DNA of 64,000 nt, taken from Sphagnum compactum (lineage: Eukaryota > Bryophyta > Sphagnopsida > Sphagnales). Position 1 is the first letter of the stretch. Each line of letters begins with the position of its first letter. The notes under the pieces were generated by a model, which was not told the DNA's origin, did not search any database, and worked only from the letters and a program-made list of their open reading frames with translations. The DNA lies in assembly GCA_965153455.1 (NCBI GenBank), contig OZ234497.1:2418001-2482000 (forward strand). The letters run 5' to 3'. Shown piece after piece: positions 1-12,200 of the stretch. The position numbers and the translations under genes were made by a program.

Positions 1-225
1 GCCGTCTGGGACAGAGATGATTACAAAGGAAGAGTTTTGTTTAGGCGGTCTACAACCGAATGGCCCGCCGTCTGGGACAGAGATTATCAACGTAACTGAG
101 TTTCCATTGCCTGCGGCAGGGACCCACGAAGAGTACTCGACACCATGAAGATCAATCTTCTTGTGTGCACCGTAGAGGTTGTTCTTCAATGCGTGATGAT
201 CGTCATATTCTTCATAGTTCTTCAT
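1..225 (-). CDS. Partial CDS, first coding exon of an unrecognised gene
   Basis: An open frame starts at ATG 225 and stays open for 75 codons to the window edge. It begins MKNYEEYDDHHALKN and is rich in Asp, His, Lys and Tyr at the start, hydrophilic throughout, with no signal peptide or membrane segment. An 18-bp stretch (coding ISVPDG) occurs at 1-18 and again at 67-84. The 66-bp spacing keeps the frame, so the repeat is in-frame by 22 codons. Upstream there is an acceptor-like TTGTAG ending at 259, and the frame is open from 258, so the exon may begin 11 codons before the Met. I chose the ATG because the only in-frame stop upstream lies within that acceptor. A TATA box and leader lie further upstream. 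I do not recognise the family. The open frame, TATA box and splice signals support a real gene; the function is unknown. Confidence 0.45.
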   Translation of the reverse strand, partial: MKNYEEYDDHHALKNNLYGAHKKIDLHGVEYSSWVPAAGNGNSVTLIISVPDGGPFGCRPPKQNSSFVIISVPDG

Positions 226-1080
226 CTTTCCACCAACGTCGAGAGCGGTCTCACTGTGCTACAACACATGCACAATTCTGTTTTGGGTGAGATTTAGTTG
301 GAGGTGACCTTGCTTGAAATGTGTACAGCTTGCTTGTAGAGTAGCTCAGGATTATTCGCTGCAGTCCTGCAGATCTGGAATCAGACGCAAAACACAGATC
401 CAATTGCTGAGACGTTCAAGATCAGTGTAGACACGTTCCGCTAAGACTAGACTCCATGCGGTTCCTTGTATGCAAACTAGACTATTCTGGCCAGTTGAAA
501 GCTGTTTGTTTTCAAAAGAGGACTAGGGGGGAGGGCGGGGAATGTATCACCCACTATAGCAATACTTACAACAAGCAACTTAATTGGAGAAGAACCTGCA
601 GAGCTAGAGAGCTGACTCGACCTTGAAACTCATCAGCTCGCGGCTACTACAAAAACCTACAAACTATATAATACTTTTAAACGAAGAGCAAGGCGCTGGA
701 TGCGTGATACAAAAGACGCAAAAGAACTGTATGTCAAGTGAAGAATGATTATACAGTTTGGAAAGCGAGATCGGGGCTAAGCTTTCTAGATCAATAAATC
801 AAGCTGTTGCAGCAAAAACTAGTTGTAAACAGACCGTCGACACACACCCAAGAACCTGCAAAGGAGCAGCTTGATGATATAATATGCTTCAACTCTTGTT
901 GCTTCACTACTTGTGACGATGAGAACTATAAATTCTTGTGATATGCCAGCAGCAGCAGCTTCTAAATAGTAGAACGGAAACTAAATTACCGTAGGACCAA
1001 AAAATTGCTCGCTAATTTGGAAGCAGTGATCGAAGAAAAACTAAGCGAAAACTGAGAGAGACTCGATGCGATTCTGTGTG
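226..1080 (-). other. Leader of the left-edge gene, with a probable intron
   Basis: This stretch lies between the TATA box and the first ATG of the minus-strand gene. It is less AT-rich than the flanking spacer and has no long frame. A good donor, TT|GTAAGT on the minus strand, sits near 569, and an acceptor sits at 259-260. They suggest a 5' intron of about 310 bp, with leader exon sequence at roughly 570-1080. Inference from splice motifs only. Confidence 0.35.
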
Positions 1081-1105
1081 GCGAATTGAAAAGATGGTTG
1101 AGTCT

Positions 1106-1113
1106 TATTTATA
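1106..1113 (-). promoter_or_regulatory. TATA box of the left-edge gene
   Basis: The minus strand reads TATAAATA here. About 30 bp downstream the sequence becomes a pyrimidine/CT-mixed leader typical of plant transcription starts near 1075-1080. It points at the minus-strand coding exon at the left edge. Confidence 0.5.
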
Positions 1114-2580
1114 CCTTATTCACAACTTGAAGCTGCTGCAGTACTACTACACGTTTTTCCCAGCCCTTTCTTCTTTCTTTCTTGGTTCTTTCTGATAATA
1201 CGTTGTTATTTTGGGAAGGCCCCAGGCAGAGGACGTTGCAAGGTGTAAAAATACACAGATTTTCGGTCGGTTGTTAAAAAAGTTTTAAATGGGCATTTTG
1301 TTTTTCAAGTGCCGTTGGGTTAGATCGTAGGCCTTGTAAGCCCTCCTCCAACTACACAAAGAAGTTCTTCCAACCTCCGGCCTGAGGGGCAGTAATTTCA
1401 GGAGCGCCCCATTGTAGTATTATTATCCTACACTTCGTCGAATACGTGTGCCCCGACATACCGATAGAAGGCACGCAGATCGCAGGAAAAGAGATCATCA
1501 TCACTTGCAGAGACATTTCTGTTCATCGGCCGCGCTCGCCAGCAAGGGAAATAGAGAGAGAGAGAGAGAGAAACCTTGTCGGAGTGTGACGTGGAGCAAC
1601 AAGAAGTCCACTACTGTGCAGCATTTTTCCCTGCTTTTTCTTTAGTCAAAGGGGGTCCCACACAATTGTCAACCAGCGAGCAACCGTGTGTCTGTGTTTC
1701 TGTGCAATCAGCTCTCTCCAAATCTCTCTCTCTTCCTCAGAGTATGCGTCTTTCTCTCTCTTCCTCGCTCTTTGGCGAGATAGGCAAGTGGAGTCATTTC
1801 TTCGTCATCATGCAAACAAAGCATGAAATCTTGTTGAAACTCAGTTGATAAGAATAATAATTACTATTATTATAATGGCTATTGAAGTTCATAAGTGAAA
1901 GAAGCCTGCTTTTTGCCTTCTCCTTCTGCTGGAACGGCATCCCTCTTTCAGCGTTTTTACTCAACACCAAAACTCAACAGGGCTACAGTTTTCTAAGCAA
2001 TCTAAACTTGCTAATCATCATCTTCATCTAATTTGCCATAAAGGGGGATTGGAGGTGGGGGAAGTGTTTTTTTTTTTTTTTTGGGGTGAATTTTGGCAAC
2101 TTGGAGAATTTTTTTCAGAAAATCAAAAGGCATGAATTGTTTTTGAGATTTTTAGGGGTCTTTTGGGTTATTTTCTGAAATAATAATAATAATAAAACTA
2201 GCCACATCTAAAACCTAGGCACTTCCTAGGTTGCCACTTTTCACAGCAATTTTATACAAATTCTACAGCCCTTCTATAATAGTCTGCATTTAATGCTATT
2301 TAATGATGGGGTCCTGGCTAGTGAATGTACTTGAGAAATTTGAAAAAAAAAAAAAACGCTGCTTGTTACAAATTTTTTCACAACTAAGAACATATTTATT
2401 TTGAATACTTATGTAATTTATGTATTTTTAAATATGCATATTGATGATCGCCACATTGCAAAATTGAAAAAAAAAACAAAAATTGCACAAGCGTTGCCAC
2501 AACAGGGTTTTTGTCCTTTTTTCCACACCACAACGCGTATTCCAGTAAAAGAGCCCCTTTGCTAAACATGTGTGTAGCTA
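1114..2580. other. Intergenic spacer, no supported gene
   Basis: Contains a (GA)n run at about 1553-1571, CT-rich stretches at 1690-1780, an ATT-rich stretch at 1852-1880, a T-run at 2067-2082, and AAT repeats at 2179-2195. Short open frames here (for example 1448-1645) are low-complexity and show no codon signal I trust. The part nearest 1114 may hold upstream promoter elements of the left-edge gene. Confidence 0.4.
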
Positions 2581-2583
2581 CTT

Positions 2584-2620
2584 TGGGGGGTGGGGGGGGA
2601 GGGGGCGGGGGATGGGAAAT
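2584..2620 (+). repeat. G-run tract (G-quadruplex-capable)
   Basis: A run of five or more G-blocks of three to eight Gs, broken by single T, A or C bases. It is followed 300 bp on by a second tract at 2929-2952 with similar G7-G9 blocks. Both match the G3+N1-7 pattern that can fold as G-quadruplexes on the plus strand. No gene is attached to either. Confidence 0.55.
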
Positions 2621-2665
2621 AATTGTTTGTTCTGTTCACAATAAAGTTATCCGTAAAGTCACCAT

Positions 2666-2751
2666 GAGTTTCACAGGGTGTCTCACACCCAACCAGTTTT
2701 TTCACCCTGAGTTTCACAGGGTGTCTCACACCCAACCAGTTTTTTCACCCT
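2666..2751. repeat. Tandem duplication, 43 bp x 2
   Basis: A 43-bp unit starting GAGTTTCACAGGG is repeated head to tail with essentially no differences, beginning at 2666 and 2709. The near-identity indicates a recent duplication. No function is visible. Confidence 0.8.
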
Positions 2752-2928
2752 GGGTAAGTTGTAGTGGTTTGTAAAAGTCACCCCGACTCACTGTGGGTGG
2801 TTTTGGAAAAACTAGGGGTTGACCAGGTGGGGACGCCTTTGACGGGGTTGAAATAGTTGGACAATTTCAAGTTTTTGGATTTTCAGGGTTGGTGGGGTGA
2901 TTTGGGTATTGTTTTTTTTTCTTGAAGG

Positions 2929-3200
2929 ATGGGGGGGGCGGTGGGGGGGGGCTCTTAAGGTCCAAATAGGTGGAGGGGGAAAGGTGTTTTTTTTACAAGA
3001 GCCTCTACATATTTCTTTTGGTTTGGTTGTTGGAGGTTTAAGAACTTTTGTATCCTTTTATAATTGGGTGGGGGTTCTAGTTATATTTTTAGGATTTAAC
3101 AAATATCAAGTTGGGGGGATCTTTCTAGGATTTAGGTTTAGGATTTTTATATCTAGGGTTTTAAGTATGTTTAGGGTTTTAAGTTTCTAGTTTTTGCCAA
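2929..3200 (+). repeat. G-run tract followed by degenerate telomere-like repeats
   Basis: The G-run lies at 2929-2952. From about 3128 the plus strand shows diverged units around the theme TTTAGG / AGGGTTTTAAG. These look like an old, decayed interstitial telomere tract. A 97-codon open frame across this region is a by-product of G/T-rich composition. Confidence 0.35.
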
Positions 3201-3679
3201 GTTATGACTAACTTACGACAAAATCATTTAGATTTTCAAGTTAGCGTGAAATGGGGCATTAGAGAATTGAAATTCAAGTGGGAAAAACTAATGAAAAGTT
3301 TTGATTCAACATAAGAAAACTACAAACATTTATTCGAAACAACAATATTACTAACAAATTTTTTACACATGTGTCACCAAGACTTCACATTTGAAATTGT
3401 TGGTGAACATCAAAATGACCTTAGCAAAACATATATGGTTACGATGATGAATATTGACTATAAATTTAACAAATCTGTGACCCTAGCTTTGAATTTTTCA
3501 TCTATAAGAATCTTACATTCTTTAACTACCCTCAAATTGGCTATCTTGAATGCATTATTTTTTTATTTAACTTTACATTTGCCTTTGACAAAACTTCTCG
3601 TTCCTCCAAACTATTTTTTAATTTGTTGGCAATAGTGGCCCAAGGCTCCTTGATTGTGATTGCAAAATCTTCAACTTGG

Positions 3680-4069
3680 TCATTGGACTTTCAATTGTTG
3701 TACATGTAAATGTGGCAGGTGGTATAGCTGACAACCATGTTGTTCATTTAGCATAAGGTTAAGGATAAAAGTAGGGCTAGAAGAGGAATGATAAAACATA
3801 TTTGTTTTACTTTCCACCAAGTATTGCCACCTTTTCAATACATTATATGTTGCATGTCCATCGGTTGATTTGAATTGTGCCAAAACTTGGTCACTCTGCA
3901 ACACAACCCTTTTTGTATTTTCCTCATTGGCCATGCCTATCCTCAACACTTTCAATGTATCTTGTAATCTATCCTTTAAACTCTCCTTTTTAAAAACAAA
4001 ATCATAGTACTCCAACTTATAATCTTGGTAAACAACTTTCCAAACTTGGCTAAGGATTAGTTGTGTCAT
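3680..4069 (-). other. Open frame of 129 codons, unrecognised
   Basis: An uninterrupted minus-strand frame starts MTQLILSQVWKVVYQDYK. Its first two thirds read like normal protein, with a charged segment around KKESLKDRLQDTLKVLRIG. The last third turns into low-information His/Gln/Leu-rich sequence. No splice-linked neighbours were found, and the surroundings are AT-rich spacer. It may be a remnant of a mobile-element protein; I cannot name a family. Confidence 0.2.
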
Positions 4070-7000
4070 TTTTTTTTAGATTGCCTACAAAGCATAAAGT
4101 GATGGTTGTAGGGTCCAAGCATGGTAAAATGGACCAAAAAGTACATCCACCCAAATCCAAATTTTTAATATGATTTTTTTCTACATAAACATAAGAAAGT
4201 AAGTTCAATTTTATTTTTTAAACTCATTATGGAATCCTCCATGCTTCCATTGAGTTTTTATGAATTGAATAAATTTTTTGAAAAACTTTAGTACAATAAA
4301 AGTAAGTAACAAGTAGGAATGAAACTAATAGGTTAATATTGTGTTCATTCCTACTTCTACATTAAACAATAAATATATTTTGATTATATTATGAAAAATT
4401 TCAACGTCCCCTAGTATATTTAACATGTCATCGACTTTAAAATAAAATAAATCCAATATTTAATCTACTTGTGCTTGAATTTTAATCTATTTTGCAAGTT
4501 GTGACATCTACAAGTGATTTTGATGAATATATACAAACCTACTTTAAACATGTGGTTTTTAAATATAATTGTAGCAAATTCAAAATATTTCATACAATTA
4601 AACATTAAAGTAAATGATATTTTTAAATTCAATATACCAAAGCCTGCTTGATGGCCACTTTCCATTTATGCAGCAAGGTAAGTCTTTGGTCTACTTTACC
4701 ATGCTTTCGCCATTTATGAATTAGTTAGGCACCTCAAATGTAAAGAGGTCAGAATGCACTTTGGGCATTTTGTTTCTAAAGTACCTTTGTGGGATTCTAA
4801 TTACTAACCACCATTTTTTAATCACTCTTTCGAGTCATGAATGGGTCAATGTCAAATCTCTCCATACCTAGTTGAGAAACAAATGCACTTGAATCAAGAT
4901 TCAAAAACAAATCCACTTGATTCATAAACAAAAAAATTAATTTAATTGAAACAATTAATAGAATTGAAACAATCACTAGATTTTAGTAAGAAGTTAGAAA
5001 AGTTTAAGGGGGTTTCAAGGGTTTCATTAAAGTTTATAAACAAACAACTATTTTAAAATCTAAATACTAGCACCAATATGGTTTGGTTTCTAATATAGGT
5101 CTTCATGTTGTGTTTAATGTTTAGTATAGTACTAATTCAAATTGAAGAAAATAACCATCTAACCGATCCAAAAAGTGATAGAACTATAGTCTATGAATGA
5201 TAGAACTTGTACTTTGTGAATGATAGAACAAGAAATAGAACAGAAAATAGGATGATAGGAAGTAGGATGGGCCCTAATGATTAAGTTGTGATAGACCTAG
5301 TAAGTTACAAAAAAACATAATGAAAATAACACACACAAAAAGATAACAAGGGAAAGATTTTGGAAAAGAAACAAAATGAAAAAAATAAAATGAAAAGAGT
5401 AATGGAATAAAAGAGATAGAGACAAAATTGGACTTTTGTTGATAGCCTAACAAGAACTTATTTCCAAGAGGTATGTACATGGGATTTAAACATGAATGGT
5501 ATTCAAATGCCAACACTCAAAATTTGGGCCTTCATTTGTTGTTCACAAATTGAAAGCAAAGCTTGTGAATAAAAACCTGCAAATTAGAAAAATGCAAAAC
5601 TAGATGGATTCATCTACATTTGATACATTTACATTTCTAGCTTTAAATACATTGAACAAGTTTAGATTTCTAGCTTGGCACTGGGAGAAAGATACCAAAT
5701 CTTAAAAGGAAGCAAGATGTGCCATGATGATCAAGTTGTGATAAGCTTTAGTTACAAAGAAACAAAATAAAATAAGGCCTTTTTTTTTTTTAAAACTACA
5801 TGTAATAAAGAACACTTGCCCAAATCCACCAAAAAGGTATTTGACCACTTCTAAAACTTCAAAAGAATTAGTAATGATAGTCTAAACTAAGCTTAAGATA
5901 AGGTTTGCCTTTTGAAAAGGGAAGGTCTACCTACCAAACATTTTTGTGGGATGGAATCAACTACACATGTTAAAGGTTTTCTATCTTGAAGACTCATGTT
6001 TCACTTTAGCTATGGAAACCAAATTAGACATCAAATGGAAAAAATAGAAATAGATAGAAAAATTACAATGATCTCAATATAGACAGAAAGATAGTGAGGG
6101 AGAAAGATAAAGTGAGGTTTTGTAACTACTTGCAAACATAGAAAATGTGAGTTATAGATTTAGAAAAATAGAGAAAGAAAGAAAGCCAAAATGAAAGGGA
6201 AAGATAATCAAAAGTGGAGAAAAAAATTAAAACACAATGAACTTTTATAGGTTTGTAAGAAAAGAAATTATAGTGACATGCATTTATAAATTCTAGATTC
6301 AACAAAATGCAACCCAAATTGAAAGTGCATCAAAGCAAATGAAGCAAGTGAAAAAACGTTTTAATTGATTACAAATGCAATAATTCCAATTGAAATTTGT
6401 ACAAAATTTGTGCCCATTCAAAATTGGACAATGGTAGAAAAACACAACATAGATCTACTAAAAGAGTTGTTCCACACTACATAGAGTAGTGTTTTTTTTT
6501 CCCATTTTTCTATGTGGCACAACTAGCTACTTTAAGGTATTTCAAGTATGTCAATTTGGCAACTTGCAATTTTTTGGGGTTGATCAAGTGGCTATGCTTA
6601 TTCATACAACTTGAAAACTAACTACAAAATCAAATCTAAAGTAGTGAAATCGAAGGTAATCACATTGAATTTGAACTATGCAAAACAATAACCAAGTAAG
6701 GTCCAAGGTAGAAAAATGATTACCAAATGTAAATCCATGTGGAAAAATTAGCAAACAACTACAATTTTATGGGGAAAAAATGGCAACAAAATACAAAAAT
6801 AAGTAGACATTAGTTACTTATAAACTAATGCTTATAGATGTTAAATATCCTAGGGGGATTGAACCCTAGTCTTGAAGACCTTACCCATTACAATGGGAGA
6901 TTGCCTGCAAACAAAAACAAAAAAATAAAACTAGATAACACCTTAGTGTTTGTTCAAGTTACAAGAAATTGAAATTGCATACACTTCATTCTAACTAACA

Positions 7001-8860
7001 TAGCACATCTGATTGAAAAGAATTAAGTACTACAAACATCATGAAAACACATGAACATATTGTATAAAAGGTTAAGGTTTAGAAATTTGTTGCTACAAAT
7101 GAACTATGCTTTTGCAGCAGTGTGGCAAGATTTGGCAACATTCCAAACATTCATTACTATAGCAAATGGGAAAGTGTCAAAGGTAAAGAACTTATGGGCG
7201 AACATCTTGATCAACCAAATCCAAATTGGTTGTCAATATGTTCCTAAGATTATTCTTCTTCAACTCTAGATTTGAAAAACATCTCTCATCCTTTACGCTG
7301 CACATAACTATGGCCACAAACAGTTCATTTAGTTATAACCATCTAAACAATCGATGGGAAAGAAATTGGTTGTTGGACAAGGTGGTTGAAAATTTTGTTA
7401 AAATTTTGTGTTTAGCTTTAGGTTACACCTAAATTAAGGGTAAATCACCCCAATTGATGCACCCCCAAATTCCTTGAAAGATTCAAATGCAAATCCCAAA
7501 GTGAAAACAATGAAAAAAGAAGGAATTGGGGCACGTTCCTTAATTCGTAACACTTTTGGGGTAAAAAGGGCATGCTGCAGCTTTGGGATGAGGACTAAGA
7601 CGAATGACAAGCGTATTAATTATTCATATCAATTTGCACAAACCAAACAACAAGTTGTTTAGTGCATAGTTAGAATGTTTTTGGTGCATGGACGAACCAT
7701 GGGCATACACAAACTCACAAAACTCACCACAGCCCAAACTTGGGGGAAGCCATCACCTTCCCCCTTATAGTATTATTTGTGGCTCATCATGGGGGCTACA
7801 CCCAAATGAAGTTTTTTCCAGGACTCTCAAATCGCAATTCCCAAAATTGGGACTCCTACCACTTTCAATGCCCATAACTTCTTATGTAAACCTCTAAATA
7901 AGGTGAGGTTTAAAGCAAAGTTTTAACCTTTGTTGAGAATTTTCTAATGATATATGACATGCGTCCTACATGCATGTAACTCAAGGTGATTCTCAACTTT
8001 TAGCGGTCGGGAATCAAATTGACACTTTGACTCCCAGCCTTTCTTTCGGTCATAACTTGTGTTGTAAATACTTAAATGGATAATGCCAAACCATTTTAGA
8101 CATCTATGTCTTAATAACTTTCCAATGTTATAAATAATTCTTTAATCCAATGAGTTTTGGCCCCGAAGCACTTTCTGAAAATTCAAGAGTCCATCGAAAC
8201 TCCAACTTTCAAAATGAGAGTCCACTTGAGAATGTGTGGGCTCACTCCCTCAAACTCTCCCACACTCTCAGGAGTGTGTATGTGACTCCTAGGTTACACT
8301 CCCAGCCCACACCTTTCCATGCCCTTGCCTTGGTCATGAACCCAAGGCTAAGGTCGTGACACCAATGACAGTCATGATATCTTAAGCTGGGAAATGTCAC
8401 TTAAGTTTTTGAATGAAACTAGTAGCAACAACACTGCATTGTTGTTTCACAACTTCTACTACATTCAACCAATCCAATCTAAAAACATGACTCAAACAAC
8501 TTGTTAATGGGTCCCTCTTATGAACCATGTATGTGTGAGAAAAAAATTGAAACCCTGCATATTCCACACCAGAAGTAGGTTCAACAATCCAAACCATGTG
8601 TACAAGATCATATGTGTGATCTACAACATCAAGGAAAATCTAAAATATCCCATCTCCATAGCCATAACTTGTAATTGGATCAAAATACATCCTATGTAAA
8701 TCCCCTTCACAAGCCTTGATTACATCAATGAAATCACAAATGAAAAAATTTCAAGCTTGAGCAAACTTTGAAAGAGATTGCATGCATTCAAACAAGGGTA
8801 ACATACAAATTAAACCTAAAAAGACTTGACATTGCAAAAAAGGTCCAAATTTTTTTTTGC
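4070..8860. other. Long AT-rich spacer, no supported gene
   Basis: Nothing here holds a frame with coding character beyond short chance ORFs. 4070-7430 is very AT-rich. 7440-8350 is more balanced in composition and phrase-like, with repeated CCCAAATT/CCTAGG-type words, and resembles unclassified retroelement non-coding (LTR-like) sequence. I found no partner repeat, so this is a guess. 8397-8860 leads into the hAT remnant. Confidence 0.35.
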
Positions 8861-8869
8861 CAAGGTGTT

Positions 8870-9930
8870 GGCTACTTATTCATCAAACATATGCACAATT
8901 AAGGATATGTACTCTACCAAGATTCTTTTGGCAAGGCAAAGCATTGAAATGTAACATGTTTTCATGTTGCATAAAATTTTGAACACCTCCTGCTCCAAGA
9001 ATTCACCCTACCTAAAAAGCAACAAAAACCTCTTAAGGTTTTATGAATAGTAAGTATAAACAAACTACGACATCAATTCATTTTTTGCAACCAAGTCAAT
9101 TGAGGCAACGTCTACACAATGAAATTCATTTGATGTGCAGCATAATGCACACCTAACATTAAAGGTGCATGATTTTCTTTCAATTGCACAATAACATTAG
9201 TTTTTGAACCTTGGAAGGTTGTCACCCCATCTACCCCAAAACATACCAATTTTGAAACCAAATCAAATTCTGAAAGACCATCGTAAGTAAGTAGAGAACC
9301 CACAATTACCTTTGTTAAATTGTTGACACTAGAACCTTCCAAAACTTGCTATAATGTCAATAGAATCAATAAACATCTCCATCCTTCCACAACATAAACA
9401 TGGGTCAAAATCCATGATTGATTGTCTATAGTGGCCATTTCATCACAAGAAACAAAGATGAATCAGGCCTTTTACACTTCCAAATGAATAGATTGACGCA
9501 CAAAATCATGAATGGTTTTAACCATGTTCCAACCAGTAGTGTTAGTTTAGTGTTTCCGAGGGTTGTTCAACAGTTTGAAGAAATTAAAAAACTCCTTACA
9601 ACCTTTGAAATCTGTCATAGGTCACCCTTGTTTCAAGAAATGGAAGATCATGATGAACTACACGAACTCTCTCTTGCTTTCTATAAGGTTTCTATTTGCA
9701 ATTTGTTGACCCACAGAAGCTTGCCCATGAAAAGTAGTATACTATCACTTGTTCTTAACATGCTACTTAGACAATCCATGTGATATTCACCGATAGCGAC
9801 CCTCGATAATGCAAATGTTATATTATGGCGACCTACATGTTTTCGCAACCCATCAAGCTTAAGAACTATTAATTTTTCTCTTTTTTCTACTTGGTTACAA
9901 ATTGTAAATCTTACCATCAAGATCAATAAT
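8870..9930 (-). pseudogene. Decayed hAT-superfamily (DUF4371-like) transposase
   Basis: Read from high to low coordinates on the minus strand, blocks typical of large hAT-like transposases appear in order. At about 9840-9680 is an N-terminal block with KLDGLRKHVGRHN and ALSRVAIGEYHMD. At 9342-9112 is a core block with KLVCFGVDGVTTFQGSK and then HAPLMLGVHYAAHQMN, corresponding to the conserved 'GxDGASxMxG...HCxAHR' segment. At about 8990-8870 is a downstream block with MKTCYISMLCLAKRILVEY, corresponding to 'KTRWxSML'. Stops and frame changes separate the blocks, so it cannot make a transposase. A hAT dimerisation (hATC) end and terminal inverted repeats were not found. The family assignment comes from motif order and wording, not a search. 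The 9418-9783 plus-strand ORF is its antisense shadow. Confidence 0.7.
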
Positions 9931-11820
9931 TATTTATGCCCAAGGAAGCTTAATATCCCAAACATTCTAGAACACTTGATTAAGCTCCCACTATTTTTTC
10001 AAATTTGTTTTGGGAGAATGGTCTTGAGTGAGATCAACAACAAGAACCGAATCATTTCCAATAGTTCTAAAAGCCAAAGCTCAAGTAGTTCCTTCTAAAA
10101 AATGGAAAGGATGTTTACCTTTATGCACAATGTTGAACATGTTTCCACCTAAAGACATGCTAAAAAGCTCTATTAAAAGTGAGGGCAAACATAAACCATC
10201 ACTTGGGGAGCAAAGAACTTTTGAAAGAATAGAGGAAGAGAAAAACTTTTGGTACTTGAAATTTGATGGGGGTTTAAATGACAGCATTGTCTGTGTAGTG
10301 TACAGCAACCAAGGCACAAATCGACCAAAGCCAATTCACTATGCTTCCAACCATAGATTATAGGATGACAAAGTTGTGACCCTAATCACAAGCACATAGA
10401 AAACTTGCAAGCAACACAAGTTATAATAGATCTGCACACAATTGATACAATTTCTTCACAATAAGAGCACATGCAGCTATTACAAAATAGAAACCTCAAT
10501 CCATATAGTAGAATGCACAAGTGCACACCATGAAACACAAGTTTTAAATATGCAATGTGGGACTGAGTCCTTGGAGTACTCTCACTGTTTGACGTTGAAG
10601 CTATTACAACTTGCAACATGTTTGAAGGCAGTGGCAATTGGTCATTGTAACTTTTTTGCACCGGCGTTTATCTACTGAAGCTTTGAAGCTAGAAATTCAA
10701 TTGTCACAAAACAACTTCAAGTTGGCTTGTTGCTTAAAAATCAAGGTTCAAGCTAACAACAACAAAAAAATAATTCAAGCAAAATTGGCAGCAACATACA
10801 TTCACACCAAAATAGTAATGACGAGTGAAGGCTTTTGAACGTTGTAATGCAAAGGAGTGATGGCCACAATTGTTGAGGAGAATTGATGCGAATTGATTAG
10901 TGCCATGTTTGGATTGTGACATTCGACAACCATATGATTTCACAAAAATGGCTATAATCAGTCATCTTGGCTTCAACAAAATGGTTCCTGTCACATCAAA
11001 AGCTATTGATTGCTAGCAATTTTGGCCCAATCCAACAACTTAAAATAACCCTAGGAGGTCAAAGGCCCCTTTTTTAATCAAAAAAATCTTAAATTTTGCT
11101 TAAATAAAAAACATTGACATAGAGTGACATTAAAAAATTCACTTTCTAAATCATAGAAAGTGGGATAGTCTAGGTTAATGGGTAGCATGCACATCAAAGT
11201 TTGAAGCTCAAATTCAAAGCGCATTTGGAGCAACCACCTTGGGGTACCACAAATGGCAAGGTGTTGGAGGTAGGACCTATAATCAACTTTCATTATTTGG
11301 AATGCATTCCAAGGAAAATTCTCACTTATAGCCATAAACCATGTCTTCTTCACTAGATGAAGATGCCAAACCAAAGAAAGCTTCAAAGGCAAACAGATGA
11401 AAATGTGTTGTATAACATTAGAATCCAAGAAAGAAAACAACAAACTACATTTTTTCTTAAGCAAAATCCTAGCTTAGGGTTTTGGGTATACATGAGTTTA
11501 TAATATTTGAAAGGAAGATTTGTTTGTATGTGAAGGTATGAAGGGGGTTTCTTATGGGATTGAACTAACTTTCTTTCAACACAAACTCACAAACCTTGCA
11601 ACAATTAGTGGAAAGAAACCATGCAAGGGTGGAAAGAAACCACACACACAACAAAATAGATTCCCAAATCACAAATCTTTCAAACAGTCATAGAAGATTT
11701 CATCATCTTGGCAAGAGTGTGTTGCTACGATAACCATGGCTCCAAAAGGCTTATGCTTCACTTGCACCTTGACACATTACTCAAAATGACAACCTATAAG
11801 CAATGATTGCATGTTGACTC
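9931..11820. other. AT-rich spacer with unassigned open frames
   Basis: No supported gene. A 128-codon minus frame at 11078-11464 (rich in Leu, Phe and Cys) and several 70-110 codon frames on both strands overlap one another and lack splice-linked continuation. Their composition follows the AT-rich background. Part of 9931-10360 may be further N-terminal hAT remnant, but I cannot align it confidently. Confidence 0.3.
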
Positions 11821-12200
11821 TCCTTAAGTGCTTCACCTCTACTTCTATTGATGTACTTGCCAATTGACCTTTTTCAAGTCATGACCTCCTCCTTAAAATG
11901 TGTAATCTTTAGAACATGACCTCTTTCTTCAAATGCCCAACCCCTAAAGCACAACCTCCTTCTTCAAGCATGTGCCTTCTAGAGCATGGCCTCCTCTTCC
12001 AAACATTTTCTATTAGCACTCATGCAAACTTAAAAACAAATGTTCTTTTGTGGCTATTAAAAAATCCAAATACCTAAACTTCATTGACACTCATGCAAAC
12101 CTTAAAAAAATACTTCTCTCATGATTATCAAAAAACCTAAATACCCAAACTCTATTTACACTCCTACAAACCTTTAAAAACTTCAAGCGTTCTCTTGGCA
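11820..12200. repeat. Two fields of degenerate short tandem repeats
   Basis: At about 11880-12010 an approximately 40-bp theme (GCACAACCTCCTTCTTC...AAGC/AAAT) recurs three to four times with many differences. At 12020-12190 another theme (ACTCATGCAAACCTTAAAAA...CCAAATACC) recurs about three times with roughly 60-70 bp spacing. Both are old, decayed minisatellites without coding potential. Confidence 0.45.

Noticed and set aside
1448-1848. Two plus-strand frames near the GA microsatellite
   Set aside because: Low-complexity Arg/Glu, Ser/Leu composition from GA and CT runs; no splice or promoter support.
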